DNA of 64,000 nucleotides from Pyropia yezoensis (taxonomy: Eukaryota; Rhodophyta; Bangiophyceae; Bangiales; Bangiaceae), in NCBI GenBank assembly GCA_009829735.1, contig CM020619.1:17861816-17925815 (forward strand). The letters are read 5' to 3'. Position 1 is the stretch's first letter. The number at the start of each line of letters is the position of its first letter. The position numbers were made by a program, and so were the translations under genes. The notes below the pieces were generated by a model. It was not told the DNA's origin and did not search any database. It was given only the letters and a program-made list of their open reading frames with translations. Of the stretch, positions 40,564 to 52,814 are shown one piece after another.

Positions 40564-43500
40564 ATTATCACCAAGACGCCTCTCCTGTCGCTGGAATATC
40601 GCACCGACCGCCAGAAGCGGCACTTCTTGCGGCACGCATTGATCGGCGTCCCGTGCTTCCAGCAGATCATCAATCTCTACCAGACGCGCAGCTACACGTA
40701 CCACCAGCTCTACTCGGAGCTGAGGAACGCCCTGGAGAGCACGCTGGAGGGCAAGGAGGCCAACAGGCGCGAGGAAGGGGACGAGGGTGACGCGACGGCG
40801 GTTGCTGCCACGGTGCAATATGCTAACCAAGGCACCTACGGCCACCCCAACAAGGGCGTCGGCGCCACCGTTAAAGGGGGCGGACAAAAGATTGACCCAC
40901 TATCCATCACGGGGTGTTTTAACTGCGACGCCTCGGACCACATGGCGCGGGACTGCAAGCAGAAGGTCGACCTTGTCAAGGCGGCAAAAAGACGGCTTGA
41001 CTAATGGAGCAAGAAGCGCGGTGGCATGGCCGCTGCCGCCGCCATCCTGTTCGCAGCCATGCAGCAAATGAGTCCGCCTCAAGACAGCAGCTCGTCGGAC
41101 GAGTCGACGGACGCTGAGGACGAGCGGAGGGTGTTTGAGACGCTTATGATCACAAGCGCCTCGGAAGCGGGTGAGGGCAGCTCGGCAGCGGGCAGCGCAA
41201 TCCGCGCCGGTGGGAGCACTGGAGGGTCGTGCTCGGGGTCTTTTCGGACGGAGGCGTAGCTCGTCGGCCGCCCCGTAGCTCTAGACGTCCTGCGCCTCCC
41301 TGGGCAGTGGATCCCGTAGCCTCCCGGTGCCTCCTCGTCTGCGAACCTGACCGACAAGCTTTTATGGGCGCCTGACTCGACACCGGGGCGTCACGCTCCG
41401 TTATCGGGCAAGGCCAAGCTAGGGCATACGCCCGGCTGACCAAGATCCCATCATGCCGACGAGCTCCTAACCCTCGCAGTTCATGCTTGGCGGTGCTGTT
41501 ACCCCAAGCCTGGGGACCGTGGATGTGCGGGTCCCCATCGGCCCTACCCTGTTTGCAAACCTCATCATCGACATTGTGGAGGTGGATATCCCGTTCTTGT
41601 TGGGCCTCGACGCGCTCGACGCGCTGGGTTTGCACGTCAATAGCGTTGACGAAAGGCTCAAGTGCGACAAGCGCGGTATCTCTACGCCGCTGGCCCGGAA
41701 GCACGGGCACATCTATCTTGAATGGAACAACGTCGTGGACTAAATCACGGGCGAGATGGAGCGCCTACACAGGCACTTCGACCATCCGGCGGCCGATCGA
41801 CTGGCGGCAGTGCTGCGCAGGGCCGCCGATCCTAAGGCGGAGCCGGGCACGTCGCAGGAACTCGAGCGACTGACAGCGGGCTGCGACGTCTGCCAGCGTC
41901 TGTCCAGGGCGCCTGGCCGGTTCCGTGTGGCCATCCCTGATGACAACATTGTCTTCAACCGGACTATCCTCGTCGACCTCATGTACCTCGACGGTCGTAG
42001 CCTGATGCACATCGTCGATAAGGACACGCTATACAGCGCGGCCACTTTCTGCCACGGCGAGGCCATCGAAGACCTCTGGAAGCAGTACCTCACGACATGG
42101 GTGCACCCGTACGTGGGCCACCCGCAGATAATGCACACGGACCAGGCGCCGTAGCTTCAGGCGCCGACCTGGAATGCGTTGACCGACTCGGCCAACAACA
42201 CGCTCGTCCAGTCGGGGATCGAGTCGTACAATGCGCTCGGCGTTGGGGAGCGGTACCACGCCTTCCTGCGTTTAATTTACCGCAAGATACGCCTGGCCCA
42301 CCCTGGGCTGTCGCAGGAGATGGCCCTGGGCATGGCAACGGCGGCAATGAATCAGAAGGCTGGAACCCGTGGGCTCGTTCCAACCCGGCTTGTCTTTGGC
42401 GTCATCCCGCGGATGCCCGTGACCCCCTTGCCGCTCCCCGACCATCGAGACCGAGTGCAGGCAGGCTATGGCCACTGCGTGCAAGGAGATGACGGCGCAG
42501 ATGGCGCGTGCGCGGGTGCGGTCGGCGCTTGCCGCCCGTGTCCCCGCCGCAGCCGATCGTGATGTTCAGCCCGGCACACAGGTGCTAGTATACCGGGAGC
42601 CCCCCGTCGACCAGTGGGAGGGGCCCTTCACCGCGGTCGTCACGAAGTACAAGATGGTGTGGCTGGCGATCGACGGCCAGCTGAAGCCTTTCGGAGTCGA
42701 CAAGGTCAAGCCCCAGGTCGCCACGAGGGTGGATGACGCCGTGCCGGCGCAGTTGCCGGTCAATGACGACGACGCGGGCGCGCGCACGGCAGCGGGCACT
42801 GCCATTGAGGCAGGCGATGGCCATGCTACAGCTGCCGACCGGAGCGACGCGCCGCGGCGTGGCCAAGAACACCAGGCCAATGCACAAGCCCCCGTCCCCG
42901 CAATGGACGTCGGCACGTCACCGCGCGAGGGCGCCGAGAATCCTGACTATGGGCAGATGCTGGACGCGGTCATCTCGGGCGAGCGATTCCTGTCAACGGT
43001 ACGCGGTGGATCGTCAGCACTTGTGTCGAAGCTGCGCGTGCCGAGGACGGTGCGCCGAGCGACCAAGTCTGGCCCACGACTTAGGGGCGCTGAGGCTCGC
43101 GCGCGAGGCCCCGTGGCGACGCCGGTGTCAGCGACCGCGTTGGGTACGACGCCTGCCAGGGTGCACATCACAGTCATCATTCCGGCTAGTGTCCTCGGCA
43201 TCGCTACCGAGCGGTTCCAGGCGGCGACCAGGAAGGAGGTGGAGGGACTCATGAATCGTGGCGCATTCCAAACTGTCAAGGAGGAAGACCTGCCCGCTGG
43301 CGCTAATATCATCGGCGGGCGGATCATCCACACCATGAAGAACGTCGGCACAAAGGACGAGGGCGTGAAGGCGCGCTTCGTCGCGCAGGGCTACAGGGAC
43401 AAGGCGAAGGATATTGTCGTCCACAACCAGTCAACCTTACGCCACCGTTCCATCCGGTTCTGGTCTCCACGGCGGCAAATATGGGCATGCAACTGTTTGC

Positions 43501-44491
43501 CGACGACATTACCCAAGCTTACCTGCAGAGTGAAGACCAGTACACGAGGCAGATCTACCTGCGGCCGAGAGAGGCAGAACGCCCCTGCTTCGGGCTCGAG
43601 GACGGCGAGCTACTACTCCTGCTCCGCCCCAACCCCTCTATGGGGTCGTCGATGCGGGGGACTATTGGAACGCTACGATCACGGCACACGTCGAGGGCGA
43701 CCTCGTCATGCAGTCGGTGACGTCGGACCCCGCGATGTACGTAAAGTGGGGCCATGATGGCGCTGTCGTAGGGCTGTTAGCGGCCTACGTCGACGACCTC
43801 TTCATGGCATGGAACCGGGACTTCTGAAAGCAGGCCGAGGCGACGCTCCGACGATTCGACGCGAAGCCGAGGGAGTACGACAAGATGGAGTTTGTCGGGG
43901 TGTCCGTCGACACGGACCCCGACAACCTCCACTCATTCACCCTCGGTCAGCCCATCTACGTCGACCGGCTGTCATCGCTGCCGGTAGACGCGACCTTCAA
44001 AGTGTTCTCGTCGGCTTGAACAAGTGCGGCCTGGTTGGGCCACACGCGTCCCGACCTGAGCAGTCGTATAAGTAAGCTGGCACAGGTCGGGGAGAAGAAC
44101 TTTGACGCTGGTACCATCCTCGACCACAACGCACTGGTGCGGCGAGCCAAGGACGGGCGCGACCAATCGCTCCGGTACTTGCCGCTCGACTGCAAGACCT
44201 TGCAGCTGCGTGCGTACGCCGACACCTCCTTTGCTGGGAACGCGGACCTGTCATCGCAGGTGGATAACGTCGTCCTGCTCTGTGACGCCTCAGGGCGCAG
44301 CCACGTGCTCAGCTACAATAACCGTAAGTGCAAGCGCGTGGTGCGCTCGGCCGTGGCGGGCGAGGTCTACGCGTTGTCGGCGGCGTTGGACGAGGCGATT
44401 GTGCTGCGGTACGACCTGGAGAAGCTCTACCGGCAGCACATCCCACTCACTATCTACACCGACAGCAAGCAGGCATTTGACGTGATCACGC

Positions 44492-44496
44492 GCTCC
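44492..44496. repeat. Target-site duplication, left copy (gctcc)
   Basis: Direct repeat gctcc immediately before the chromovirus 5' LTR; its partner is at 60862-60866 right after the 3' LTR. Confidence 0.9.
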
Positions 44497-44859
44497 TGTA
44501 GCAATATGGTTGGCCGTATTGTAACCCTAATATTAGGGGGGCTACTTCTAACCCTTAACTTCCAATTTGATAGTTCGTACTGGTCACGGTATCTATAAGT
44601 TACGTATGACCAGAGGGACTTGCATCTTGGGGGGGAGGGTAGTTAGTAGTGTCTCCGAGGGTTTATAACGTGGGGGCCGGCGGCGAATCCACCGCCGGCC
44701 AAGGTAGAACAACAAACCCCTCCCATTTGGGCTCCCATCTTGGTCCCGTGGCTTGCGCTCCAAGGACAGCAACCTTGGCCTCCCGGTGACGTTGGTGCCG
44801 ATCCCCCTTGGTGAGTGTTCCCTGAGAGTGGACGTGCGACGGATTCCTATTGTGCTACA
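44497..44859 (+). repeat. 5' LTR of the chromovirus
   Basis: Begins TGTAGCA and ends TGCTACA (7-bp inverted ends). A TATA-like tttataa lies at 44662-44668, followed by a GC-rich hairpin (ggccggcgg/ccgccggcc, about 44675-44700) in what would be the transcribed part. Confidence 0.95.
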
Positions 44860-45084
44860 TTGGTGGAGCAGCAGGGGACGGGTTTCCGTCACCCTTGTGG
44901 TGACGCCGTCTTCGGCCCTGGCACACGGATAGGGATCCGGTCCTTTTCTTGTACTCGTGGTGTTGCGACCTGATCGATTGTGTTGAGCTTTTACCTGTGA
45001 CTGTGACATACGGTTACTCTCCCCAATCTACCCCCTCGCTCTCTTATTCGTGGTGATCGTTGCGTCGGTGGACTGATTGTGACT
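44860..45084 (+). other. Primer-binding site and leader of the chromovirus
   Basis: Sequence right after the LTR, t-tggtggagcagcagggga, fits a tRNA-type primer-binding site (TGG start). The same sequence follows the LTR of the second copy at 62312. The matching tRNA was not identified. The rest is untranslated leader. Confidence 0.6.
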
Positions 45085-47268
45085 ATGTCTACCCAAGAGA
45101 CGGGGAACGTTCAAGATGACGGATCGGCGTCGACGCCGACTCCGGAGGTGACTACGGGAACCGGGATCGGGAACCCGATCGATAACATTGAGCCGCCAAT
45201 GCTTTCCGGTGCCGGATCGACGTTTGGCACGGCTCGGACGGCAGGAGGCGGGGGCCCGCCTCAACTGTCGTCGACCGACCTCACTCCGCCGCCTCCTTCA
45301 CCAGGGGATTCCCTGATGGCATCATTGGCCCGCATCGAGGCCCGGTTTTCCGGGCTCGACGCCCGTCAAGATCGGACGGAGGACGCAATGGCAGTGTTGA
45401 TGTCAACACGGCACACGACGGGACCCCGACGTGTTCCTCCCACACCGGTACGGTTCGAACCGGCCGGACTACTTTCGGAGTCCACCAGGGTCAATCTCGG
45501 GGTTGCTACTCCTGGACAACCCCCGGACACAAGGGGGTATGGGTCCGACTCGTCGGCAGAGTTGGAACGGAGTCACACGGAGCGATACGCTCGGAGCACC
45601 CGAAGCGGACTCCGCGGACACGACCCGGCGGATACGTACGCCGGGGGAGAGTCGGTTATTGGGGGAGGGGGTACCCTCTCGCAATACCCCCACGACGAAG
45701 GAGGCCAGGCAACTCGGGTTCCCGAGGTGCCGACGCCTGAAGTACCATCTTCAGTGGTGGAAGCTATGACCGCGCAGGTAACTGCGAGCCTACTGAAGCG
45801 GATGGAGTCCGATGAGTTTGCTCATCAACTGGCTAAGCTACTGGATATCCAGGACGCTGACACGGAGATCGTCAACGAGGTCTTCCGGTCGGTTCTTACT
45901 CCGGAACGTTATCGTTTGGAGGACCGCTCTACCACCGTATCGGAATCGATGCGTAATACGTCGCATCGGGCGATCCGCTCTATGCAGACCCTTATGAAGG
46001 GAGTCCTTATGTTCGGGGGGCCGAACGGACGCCCGTTGGCAGTCATCGGCTTCTTGACTAGCTTCAAGGCAGCCGCAGACAAGGCGCTCGTTAACGAGGG
46101 GCTGGCCCTGGAGATCCTCCCGTTCTTTGTTGATGAACGGGTGCGAGGCATTCTTCGCCAGGCATCCCCGATGCCGGGAATGAGGGTCGCGGCCACCCCC
46201 ATGGATTACCGTGGGATATTGAAGGAGCTGCTGAGCAGCTACCTCAGTGAGGACAAGTGCGAGGACCACTATCGGGCCCTTCGCACTGCCACCGCCCAGT
46301 CCTGGGAGGATGAGGAGATGTTTGGACGCCGGATCCAAGAGCTCGACAACGAGCTGGGGAAGCTCCTCGGAGAAGGGGAGCTACGGGCCGTCCTGTTCGC
46401 AGGAGTACCCAACTACGTGCGGATATCCGCACGAGGCGCCAACACGGCACGGACAAACTTCAGTCGACTGATGCATATGTGCAAGTCCCTAGGGGACGCC
46501 TACCGGGTTCTACACCCGGAGTGTGCCTTGGCCCCGAAGCCCAAGGGTGAGGGAGGCAAGCCCAGTCTTACCCCGGTACCGAGGCAAGAGAAGGTGGAAC
46601 GTAAGGCCGCACCAGTACTGGTGGCGACCGAACATACCTCTATTGGTGAGGATGACCCTCTAGTCGACCAACAGGGCCACCTGTTGCTACCGGCGACGCC
46701 GGTGATTGATGAACATGGTACGGTAGCGTACATCGCCCCGGCTGGAACCCAGTTCCAGGTCAACGAAGGAACGGGACGGCGCGTCCCGTATGTGCGGACT
46801 ACGGGGTACTCCCCGGTGACGGGTAACCCTCACCAACCCTTGCCAACATGGGCGGTGCGCACGGAGGCACCTCCGCAGATTGCGGGCCGACCCAACCGGT
46901 TGGGGGAGTCCATGTTCCGGTTGACCCAAGGACCCAAGGCCTACCAGGGAGCAGGCACTCGGGCGCCCGAGGGAGGCAACCGTAGCTACGGGGCTACCCC
47001 GATGCGAACTCAAGGGGGGACCGGCACGTCCGGGTGTATGTTGTGTGGGGATCCCCAGCACTGGGTGTCTTCCTGCCCACTCATCTCCGAGGAGTCTCGA
47101 CGGGCAGCGGCGCAACGCAAGGCATCCACTGGGGGGTATCCCGCCCGAGCACCCGGACCCGCACCGGGTAGGCAGCCAGCTCCAGGTGGAGTACTGGCCG
47201 TCGAGGGGGCACCTCCTCAGCCGGATGTCCCGGCGGACAGCACCCTACCAAGGGCGGGAAACGAGTAA
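45085..47268 (+). CDS. Chromovirus Gag
   Basis: 727 aa from the ATG at 45085. A disordered Pro/Thr/Gly-rich N-terminus is followed by a helical capsid-like region (about 45780-46540) and a CCHC-type zinc knuckle near the end (CMLCGDPQHWVSSC, about 47035-47080), which binds element RNA. The coding frame is open throughout. Confidence 0.85.
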   Translation: MSTQETGNVQDDGSASTPTPEVTTGTGIGNPIDNIEPPMLSGAGSTFGTARTAGGGGPPQLSSTDLTPPPPSPGDSLMASLARIEARFSGLDARQDRTEDAMAVLMSTRHTTGPRRVPPTPVRFEPAGLLSESTRVNLGVATPGQPPDTRGYGSDSSAELERSHTERYARSTRSGLRGHDPADTYAGGESVIGGGGTLSQYPHDEGGQATRVPEVPTPEVPSSVVEAMTAQVTASLLKRMESDEFAHQLAKLLDIQDADTEIVNEVFRSVLTPERYRLEDRSTTVSESMRNTSHRAIRSMQTLMKGVLMFGGPNGRPLAVIGFLTSFKAAADKALVNEGLALEILPFFVDERVRGILRQASPMPGMRVAATPMDYRGILKELLSSYLSEDKCEDHYRALRTATAQSWEDEEMFGRRIQELDNELGKLLGEGELRAVLFAGVPNYVRISARGANTARTNFSRLMHMCKSLGDAYRVLHPECALAPKPKGEGGKPSLTPVPRQEKVERKAAPVLVATEHTSIGEDDPLVDQQGHLLLPATPVIDEHGTVAYIAPAGTQFQVNEGTGRRVPYVRTTGYSPVTGNPHQPLPTWAVRTEAPPQIAGRPNRLGESMFRLTQGPKAYQGAGTRAPEGGNRSYGATPMRTQGGTGTSGCMLCGDPQHWVSSCPLISEESRRAAAQRKASTGGYPARAPGPAPGRQPAPGGVLAVEGAPPQPDVPADSTLPRAGNE

Positions 47269-47276
47269 GAGGAAGG

Positions 47277-50200
47277 ATGACCGGGGGGCGCTGGGGTTAC
47301 CCAAGCAAGCCACCCCGGAGTACCGCGGGGAAAGCCCCACGGAGAGCGCGGTTGAGCCGACGCCGCATCAACCCCCGGGTACACCTTCCGGCCCCGACGA
47401 CACGGCGTCAGGGTATTGATGACCAACCTCCAAGGTTGGGAGGAGAGGACGGGAAGCCCCGTCACGTTGAACCAGACAAGGGCCCTGTTCAGGATGCCCG
47501 AGCTACACCGGATATCGGTGTAGGACATGTGTTGTTTACCTTGGAAAACTTCAAGGTATCAGCCACACTGGGGGTTGACCCCCAGTCGACACGATCGTAC
47601 TACCCTGTACTGGATACAGGGGCTGGACCCAACCTTATCCGGAAGGATACCCTCCCGGACAAGTGGCTTCCACGAGTCTGAGTGACTCGGGGACCCACCA
47701 TCAAGGACGCGAATGGTCGACTCATTCGTACGACCGCAGCGATGTTGCTGCGGGTTACCATCGGGGATCTCACCACGGAAGTTGACTTCCTGGTATGTGA
47801 AACGCTATCGGTGCCCTGCATACTGGGGTGCACCTTCATCAACGTTCACGTTGATGCAATCCGGCCAGGCCGGAGGACCGTCGAGCTTCAAGAAGCCGAC
47901 GGGACGAAGCGAGGACACACGGCTATCGTCAGGGACCTGACGCTACAAGGAAGCCACGTTAACGTGGCTGAGGTGTACGCAAGCGTCGAGCCGAAGACAC
48001 TTCGGTTGGCCAAGCGAACTCGCTTTGAGCCGTTGTCGGAGACAGTCCTCCCGGTTAACTGCGACCTCGCAGGCATCTGCAGAGTCCAGTCGAACCTACG
48101 GACGTACAAGCGCCATGGGTTGACCATGGCCAACGGTCTCATAGACCTCCCAGCAGGAGGGTCGTCCCTCCTAGTGATGGCGAACTATCGCCGCAAGGCA
48201 GTCACCCTCCCGAAGGGAACTATCCTCGGGATTGCCGAACTCTACGAAGGAGATATCCTTACCCCTGATAAGGAAGGTCAAGTGGAACCACTTGAAGTAC
48301 TGGCGGTCGCCGAGACCACCGAGCGACAGCAACCCGATGACGGGAAGCCTAACCCATCGGCGGCTCCGGCGGACCTGCCGCCAAAGGACCAAGAGGCCTT
48401 GAAGGCACTGGCCGAGGCTGACCTCGACCACCTTCCCCCTTCGGTAGCCGAAGGGGTACGACGGATGCTAAGAAAGCATGACGTCATGTGGACAGGCGGG
48501 GCCTTGGGGACCATTGGGGCAACCCAACATCGTATAGACCTGGTACCAGGCGCACGACCCGCCCGGTCACAACCGCACCGAGCGGGACCTATGCAACGAT
48601 AGATCGTTGATGGAGAAGTGAAGAGGATGAGTGAAGCTAAGGTGATCCGACCTTCGATGTCGGAATGGGGTGCCCCAGTCGTTATTGTGCCGAAGAAGGA
48701 TCAAACCCCTCGGTTTTGCATCGATTATCGACGCCTCAACTTGGTTACCAAGAAGGACTCATACCCTTTACCAAGGATGGATGAATGCATCGACTCCCTG
48801 GGGGAGGCTACGGTGTTTACCACCATCGACTGCAATGCCGGATACTGGCAGATCCCGGTGGCGGACGAGGATATCCCCAAGACGGCATTCGTCTGTCACA
48901 GTGGAGTGTACGAGTTCCTAAGGATGCCCTTCGGATTGTCCAACGCCCCCGCTACATTCCAGCGGGCTATCGACATCATACTGTCGGGGGTGAAGTGGCG
49001 TAACTGCCTAGTGTACCTCGATGACGTCATCGTCTTCTCGCGTAACATGGATGACCATGTACAACATGTTGACGAGGTACTCACCCTCTTGAGGAACGCC
49101 GGGGTAACCCTGCGTCTGAAGAAGTGCGCCTTCTTCCAACAGACGGTCGAGTATCTGGGCCACCAGATAACCCCTGGTAAACTAGGGGTACTCGAAGCCA
49201 ATACCCGGGCACTCCGGGATGCCCGGTTCCCCAACACCCAGACGCAGCTCAAGAGCTTCCTGGGAATGTGCAATGTATACCGACGGTTCGTCAAGGACTT
49301 CGCTCGGATAGCTAAACCGTTAACGGTTCTTACGAGCAGTACCTTACCCAAGGTACTCCAACCCCCTTCGCCTAGCGAAGAGGAGGCATTCGAGTCGCTG
49401 AAGCGAGCCCTACTAGCCCCACCCGTCCTTGCGTTACCGCACCGACGGGGTACCTTCGTCATCGATGTCGATGCGTGTGATACACAAGTGGGATGCACCC
49501 TGTTACAGGGAGAGACGTTGATAGGTACCGATAACGTTATCCCGGACCTACGTCCGGTAGGGTACTTCAGCCGGACACTCAACCCGGCTGAGCGTAACTA
49601 TAGTGCCACCGAGCGTGAATGCCTCGGAGTTATATGGGCAGTGCAACTGCTCCGTCCATACCTGGAGGGCTCCAGGTTCATCGTGAGGTCCGACCACGAA
49701 CCCCTACGATGGCTCCTCAACCTTGGTGACAAGGATTCCGATAGCCATGGGAGGCTAGCCCGATGGAGGCTGAAGATGGCCGAGCATGACTACCGTACCG
49801 TGTATAAGGCTGGGTCAACCCACCATCTCGGAGACGCATTGTCTCGACTCGACACCCCGAGCGGGGATACCCGCCCGGTGGACGAGGACATCCCGGTGGT
49901 ACCGGTCTGCATGGTGGGTAACGCTACCCAAGGTATGGTTGACCATACCATGGCACACCGAGCATGCCCACTAACCCTCGCGGACTTCCGCGAGGCACAA
50001 GCCAATGACGACGACTGTAGACGTCATCGCGCTAACCTCCTGGCCGGTACGGCCGGCATCTTCTCCGAGAACGAAGACGGACTCATATACCGGCGGGCAC
50101 CCGCCGATGGACGACATCAAGTCGTGGTTCCCGTGTCCTTACGGCAAGCCGTCATGGAACGAGAACACGAGAACCCCACAGCCGGACACCCGGGGGGTTC

Positions 50201-51236
50201 ACGTATGTTCGCAGCAATGCGAAGGTTCTTCTACTGGCCAGCAATGGCCGTCGACGTGGTCGACCACGTAAGGGGATGCCACCCCCTGCGCACGTAACCG
50301 CATGAGTCTGCATAGGCAGGCGTCTGCCATGAAGCTATTCCCACCTGATGGGCCCAACGAGCAGGTCGCTATCGACATACTCGGGCCACTTCCGGTAACG
50401 GAAGAAGGGAACAGGTACATCCTGGTCATGTCTGACCGGTTCACTAAGCTGTCACGAGCGGCAGCCATCCCGAATGATACGGCATACACCATCATGAACG
50501 CAGTGGTTGACCACTGGATCAGTGCATACGGAGTCATGAAGCAACTCCTCTCCGACAACAGAGCAAACCTTACGTCAGCATTCTGCACTGAGGTCCTGGG
50601 CATGTTCGGTATCGAACCACGTCGGGCATCCGACTACCACCCGCAGTCCAACAGGCAGGTGGAGCGGTTCAACCGCACCATCGTAAAGATGCTACAGTGC
50701 TACGTGGCCGAGCACACGAGCACTTGGGACAGGCTTCTGTCCGTACTCACCCTGGCATACAATGCCAGGCCACATCGGAGCACAAACATTGCTCCGCTGG
50801 AGTGGGTTATGCCACTAGGCGTCGGTAACCTGACGCTGCCACCCGGCAGGTGCACTCGGTATGATACACCGAAGGGCCGACCCGCCGAACGCATCCACCT
50901 AGCTTGGTTGGCCAAGCTATCGTGGATGATTCCTAAGCTCAAGGGTGCCCTTGACAGAACACAACTTCGATATAAGAAGAACTTCGACGCCCGACTACGG
51001 GTGCGCAACGCAACCCCTGGTAACAGGTGACTGGGTCTATATCAGACACCAGAAGTTCCGAGGGAACAAGCTTATGCAACCGGTCAAGGGACCGTACCAG
51101 ATCCTCCACAGAGATGACCACTCTGGTATCTTACACTCCGATACGGAGATTCAACGCATCAGCATGAATGATGTCACACCTGCTCCGATGCCGGAACAGC
51201 CTCAGCCGGTACCGGCTGGGTTGCTACATGAAGCTC
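47277..51236 (+). CDS. Chromovirus pol region, first copy (ends at the gap)
   Basis: Contains the protease motif VLDTGAG (about 47605), RT (about 48620-49350, with FCIDYRRLN, TTIDCNAGYWQI and YLDDVIVFS), RNase H (about 49450-49860, VIDVDACDTQVG and LGDALSR) and integrase (zinc domain and DDE core, about 50150-50900). The reading frame has a few interruptions. It runs into the N gap before the chromodomain. Confidence 0.85.
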
Positions 51237-51736
51237 NNNNNNNNNNNNNNNNNNNNNNNNNNNNNNNNNNNNNNNNNNNNNNNNNNNNNNNNNNNNNNNN
51301 NNNNNNNNNNNNNNNNNNNNNNNNNNNNNNNNNNNNNNNNNNNNNNNNNNNNNNNNNNNNNNNNNNNNNNNNNNNNNNNNNNNNNNNNNNNNNNNNNNNN
51401 NNNNNNNNNNNNNNNNNNNNNNNNNNNNNNNNNNNNNNNNNNNNNNNNNNNNNNNNNNNNNNNNNNNNNNNNNNNNNNNNNNNNNNNNNNNNNNNNNNNN
51501 NNNNNNNNNNNNNNNNNNNNNNNNNNNNNNNNNNNNNNNNNNNNNNNNNNNNNNNNNNNNNNNNNNNNNNNNNNNNNNNNNNNNNNNNNNNNNNNNNNNN
51601 NNNNNNNNNNNNNNNNNNNNNNNNNNNNNNNNNNNNNNNNNNNNNNNNNNNNNNNNNNNNNNNNNNNNNNNNNNNNNNNNNNNNNNNNNNNNNNNNNNNN
51701 NNNNNNNNNNNNNNNNNNNNNNNNNNNNNNNNNNNN
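51237..51736. other. Assembly gap (500 N)
   Basis: Exactly 500 Ns. Sequence resuming at 51737 matches 46191 onward, so the gap lies inside a repeat of the same element. Confidence 1.
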
Positions 51737-52814
51737 GGCCACCCCCATGGATTACCGTGGGATATTGAAGGAGCTGCTGAGCAGCTACCTCAGTGAGGAC
51801 AAGTGCGAGGACCACTATCGGGCCCTTCGCACTGCCACCGCCCAGTCCTGGGAGGATGAGGAGATGTTTGGACGCCGGATCCAAGAGCTCGACAACGAGC
51901 TGGGGAAGCTCCTCGGAGAAGGGGAGCTACGGGCCGTCCTGTTCGCAGGAGTACCCAACTACGTGCGGATATCCGCACGAGGCGCCAACACGGCACGGAC
52001 AAACTTCAGTCGACTGATGCATATGTGCAAGTCCCTAGGGGACGCCTACCGGGTTCTACACCCGGAGTGTGCCTTGGCCCCGAAGCCCAAGGGTGAGGGA
52101 GGCAAGCCCAGTCTTACCCCGGTACCGAGGCAAGAGAAGGTGGAACGTAAGGCCGCACCAGTACTGGTGGCGACCGAACATACCTCTATTGGTGAGGATG
52201 ACCCTCTAGTCGACCAACAGGGCCACCTGTTGCTACCGGCGACGCCGGTGATTGATGAACATGGTACGGTAGCGTACATCGCCCCGGCTGGAACCCAGTT
52301 CCAGGTCAACGAAGGAACGGGACGGCGCGTCCCGTATGTGCGGACTACGGGGTACTCCCCGGTGACGGGTAACCCTCACCAACCCTTGCCAACATGGGCG
52401 GTGCGCACGGAGGCACCTCCGCAGATTGCGGGCCGACCCAACCGGTTGGGGGAGTCCATGTTCCGGTTGACCCAAGGACCCAAGGCCTACCAGGGAGCAG
52501 GCACTCGGGCGCCCGAGGGAGGCAACCGTAGCTACGGGGCTACCCCGATGCGAACTCAAGGGGGGACCGGCACGTCCGGGTGTATGTTGTGTGGGGATCC
52601 CCAGCACTGGGTGTCTTCCTGCCCACTCATCTCCGAGGAGTCTCGACGGGCAGCGGCGCAACGCAAGGCATCCACTGGGGGGTATCCCGCCCGAGCACCC
52701 GGACCCGCACCGGGTAGGCAGCCAGCTCCAGGTGGAGTACTGGCCGTCGAGGGGGCACCTCCTCAGCCGGATGTCCCGGCGGACAGCACCCTACCAAGGG
52801 CGGGAAACGAGTAA
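51737..52814 (+). CDS. Chromovirus Gag, 3' part (second copy)
   Basis: Same sequence as 46191-47268, with the capsid C-terminus and the zinc knuckle. It begins at the gap edge. Confidence 0.85.
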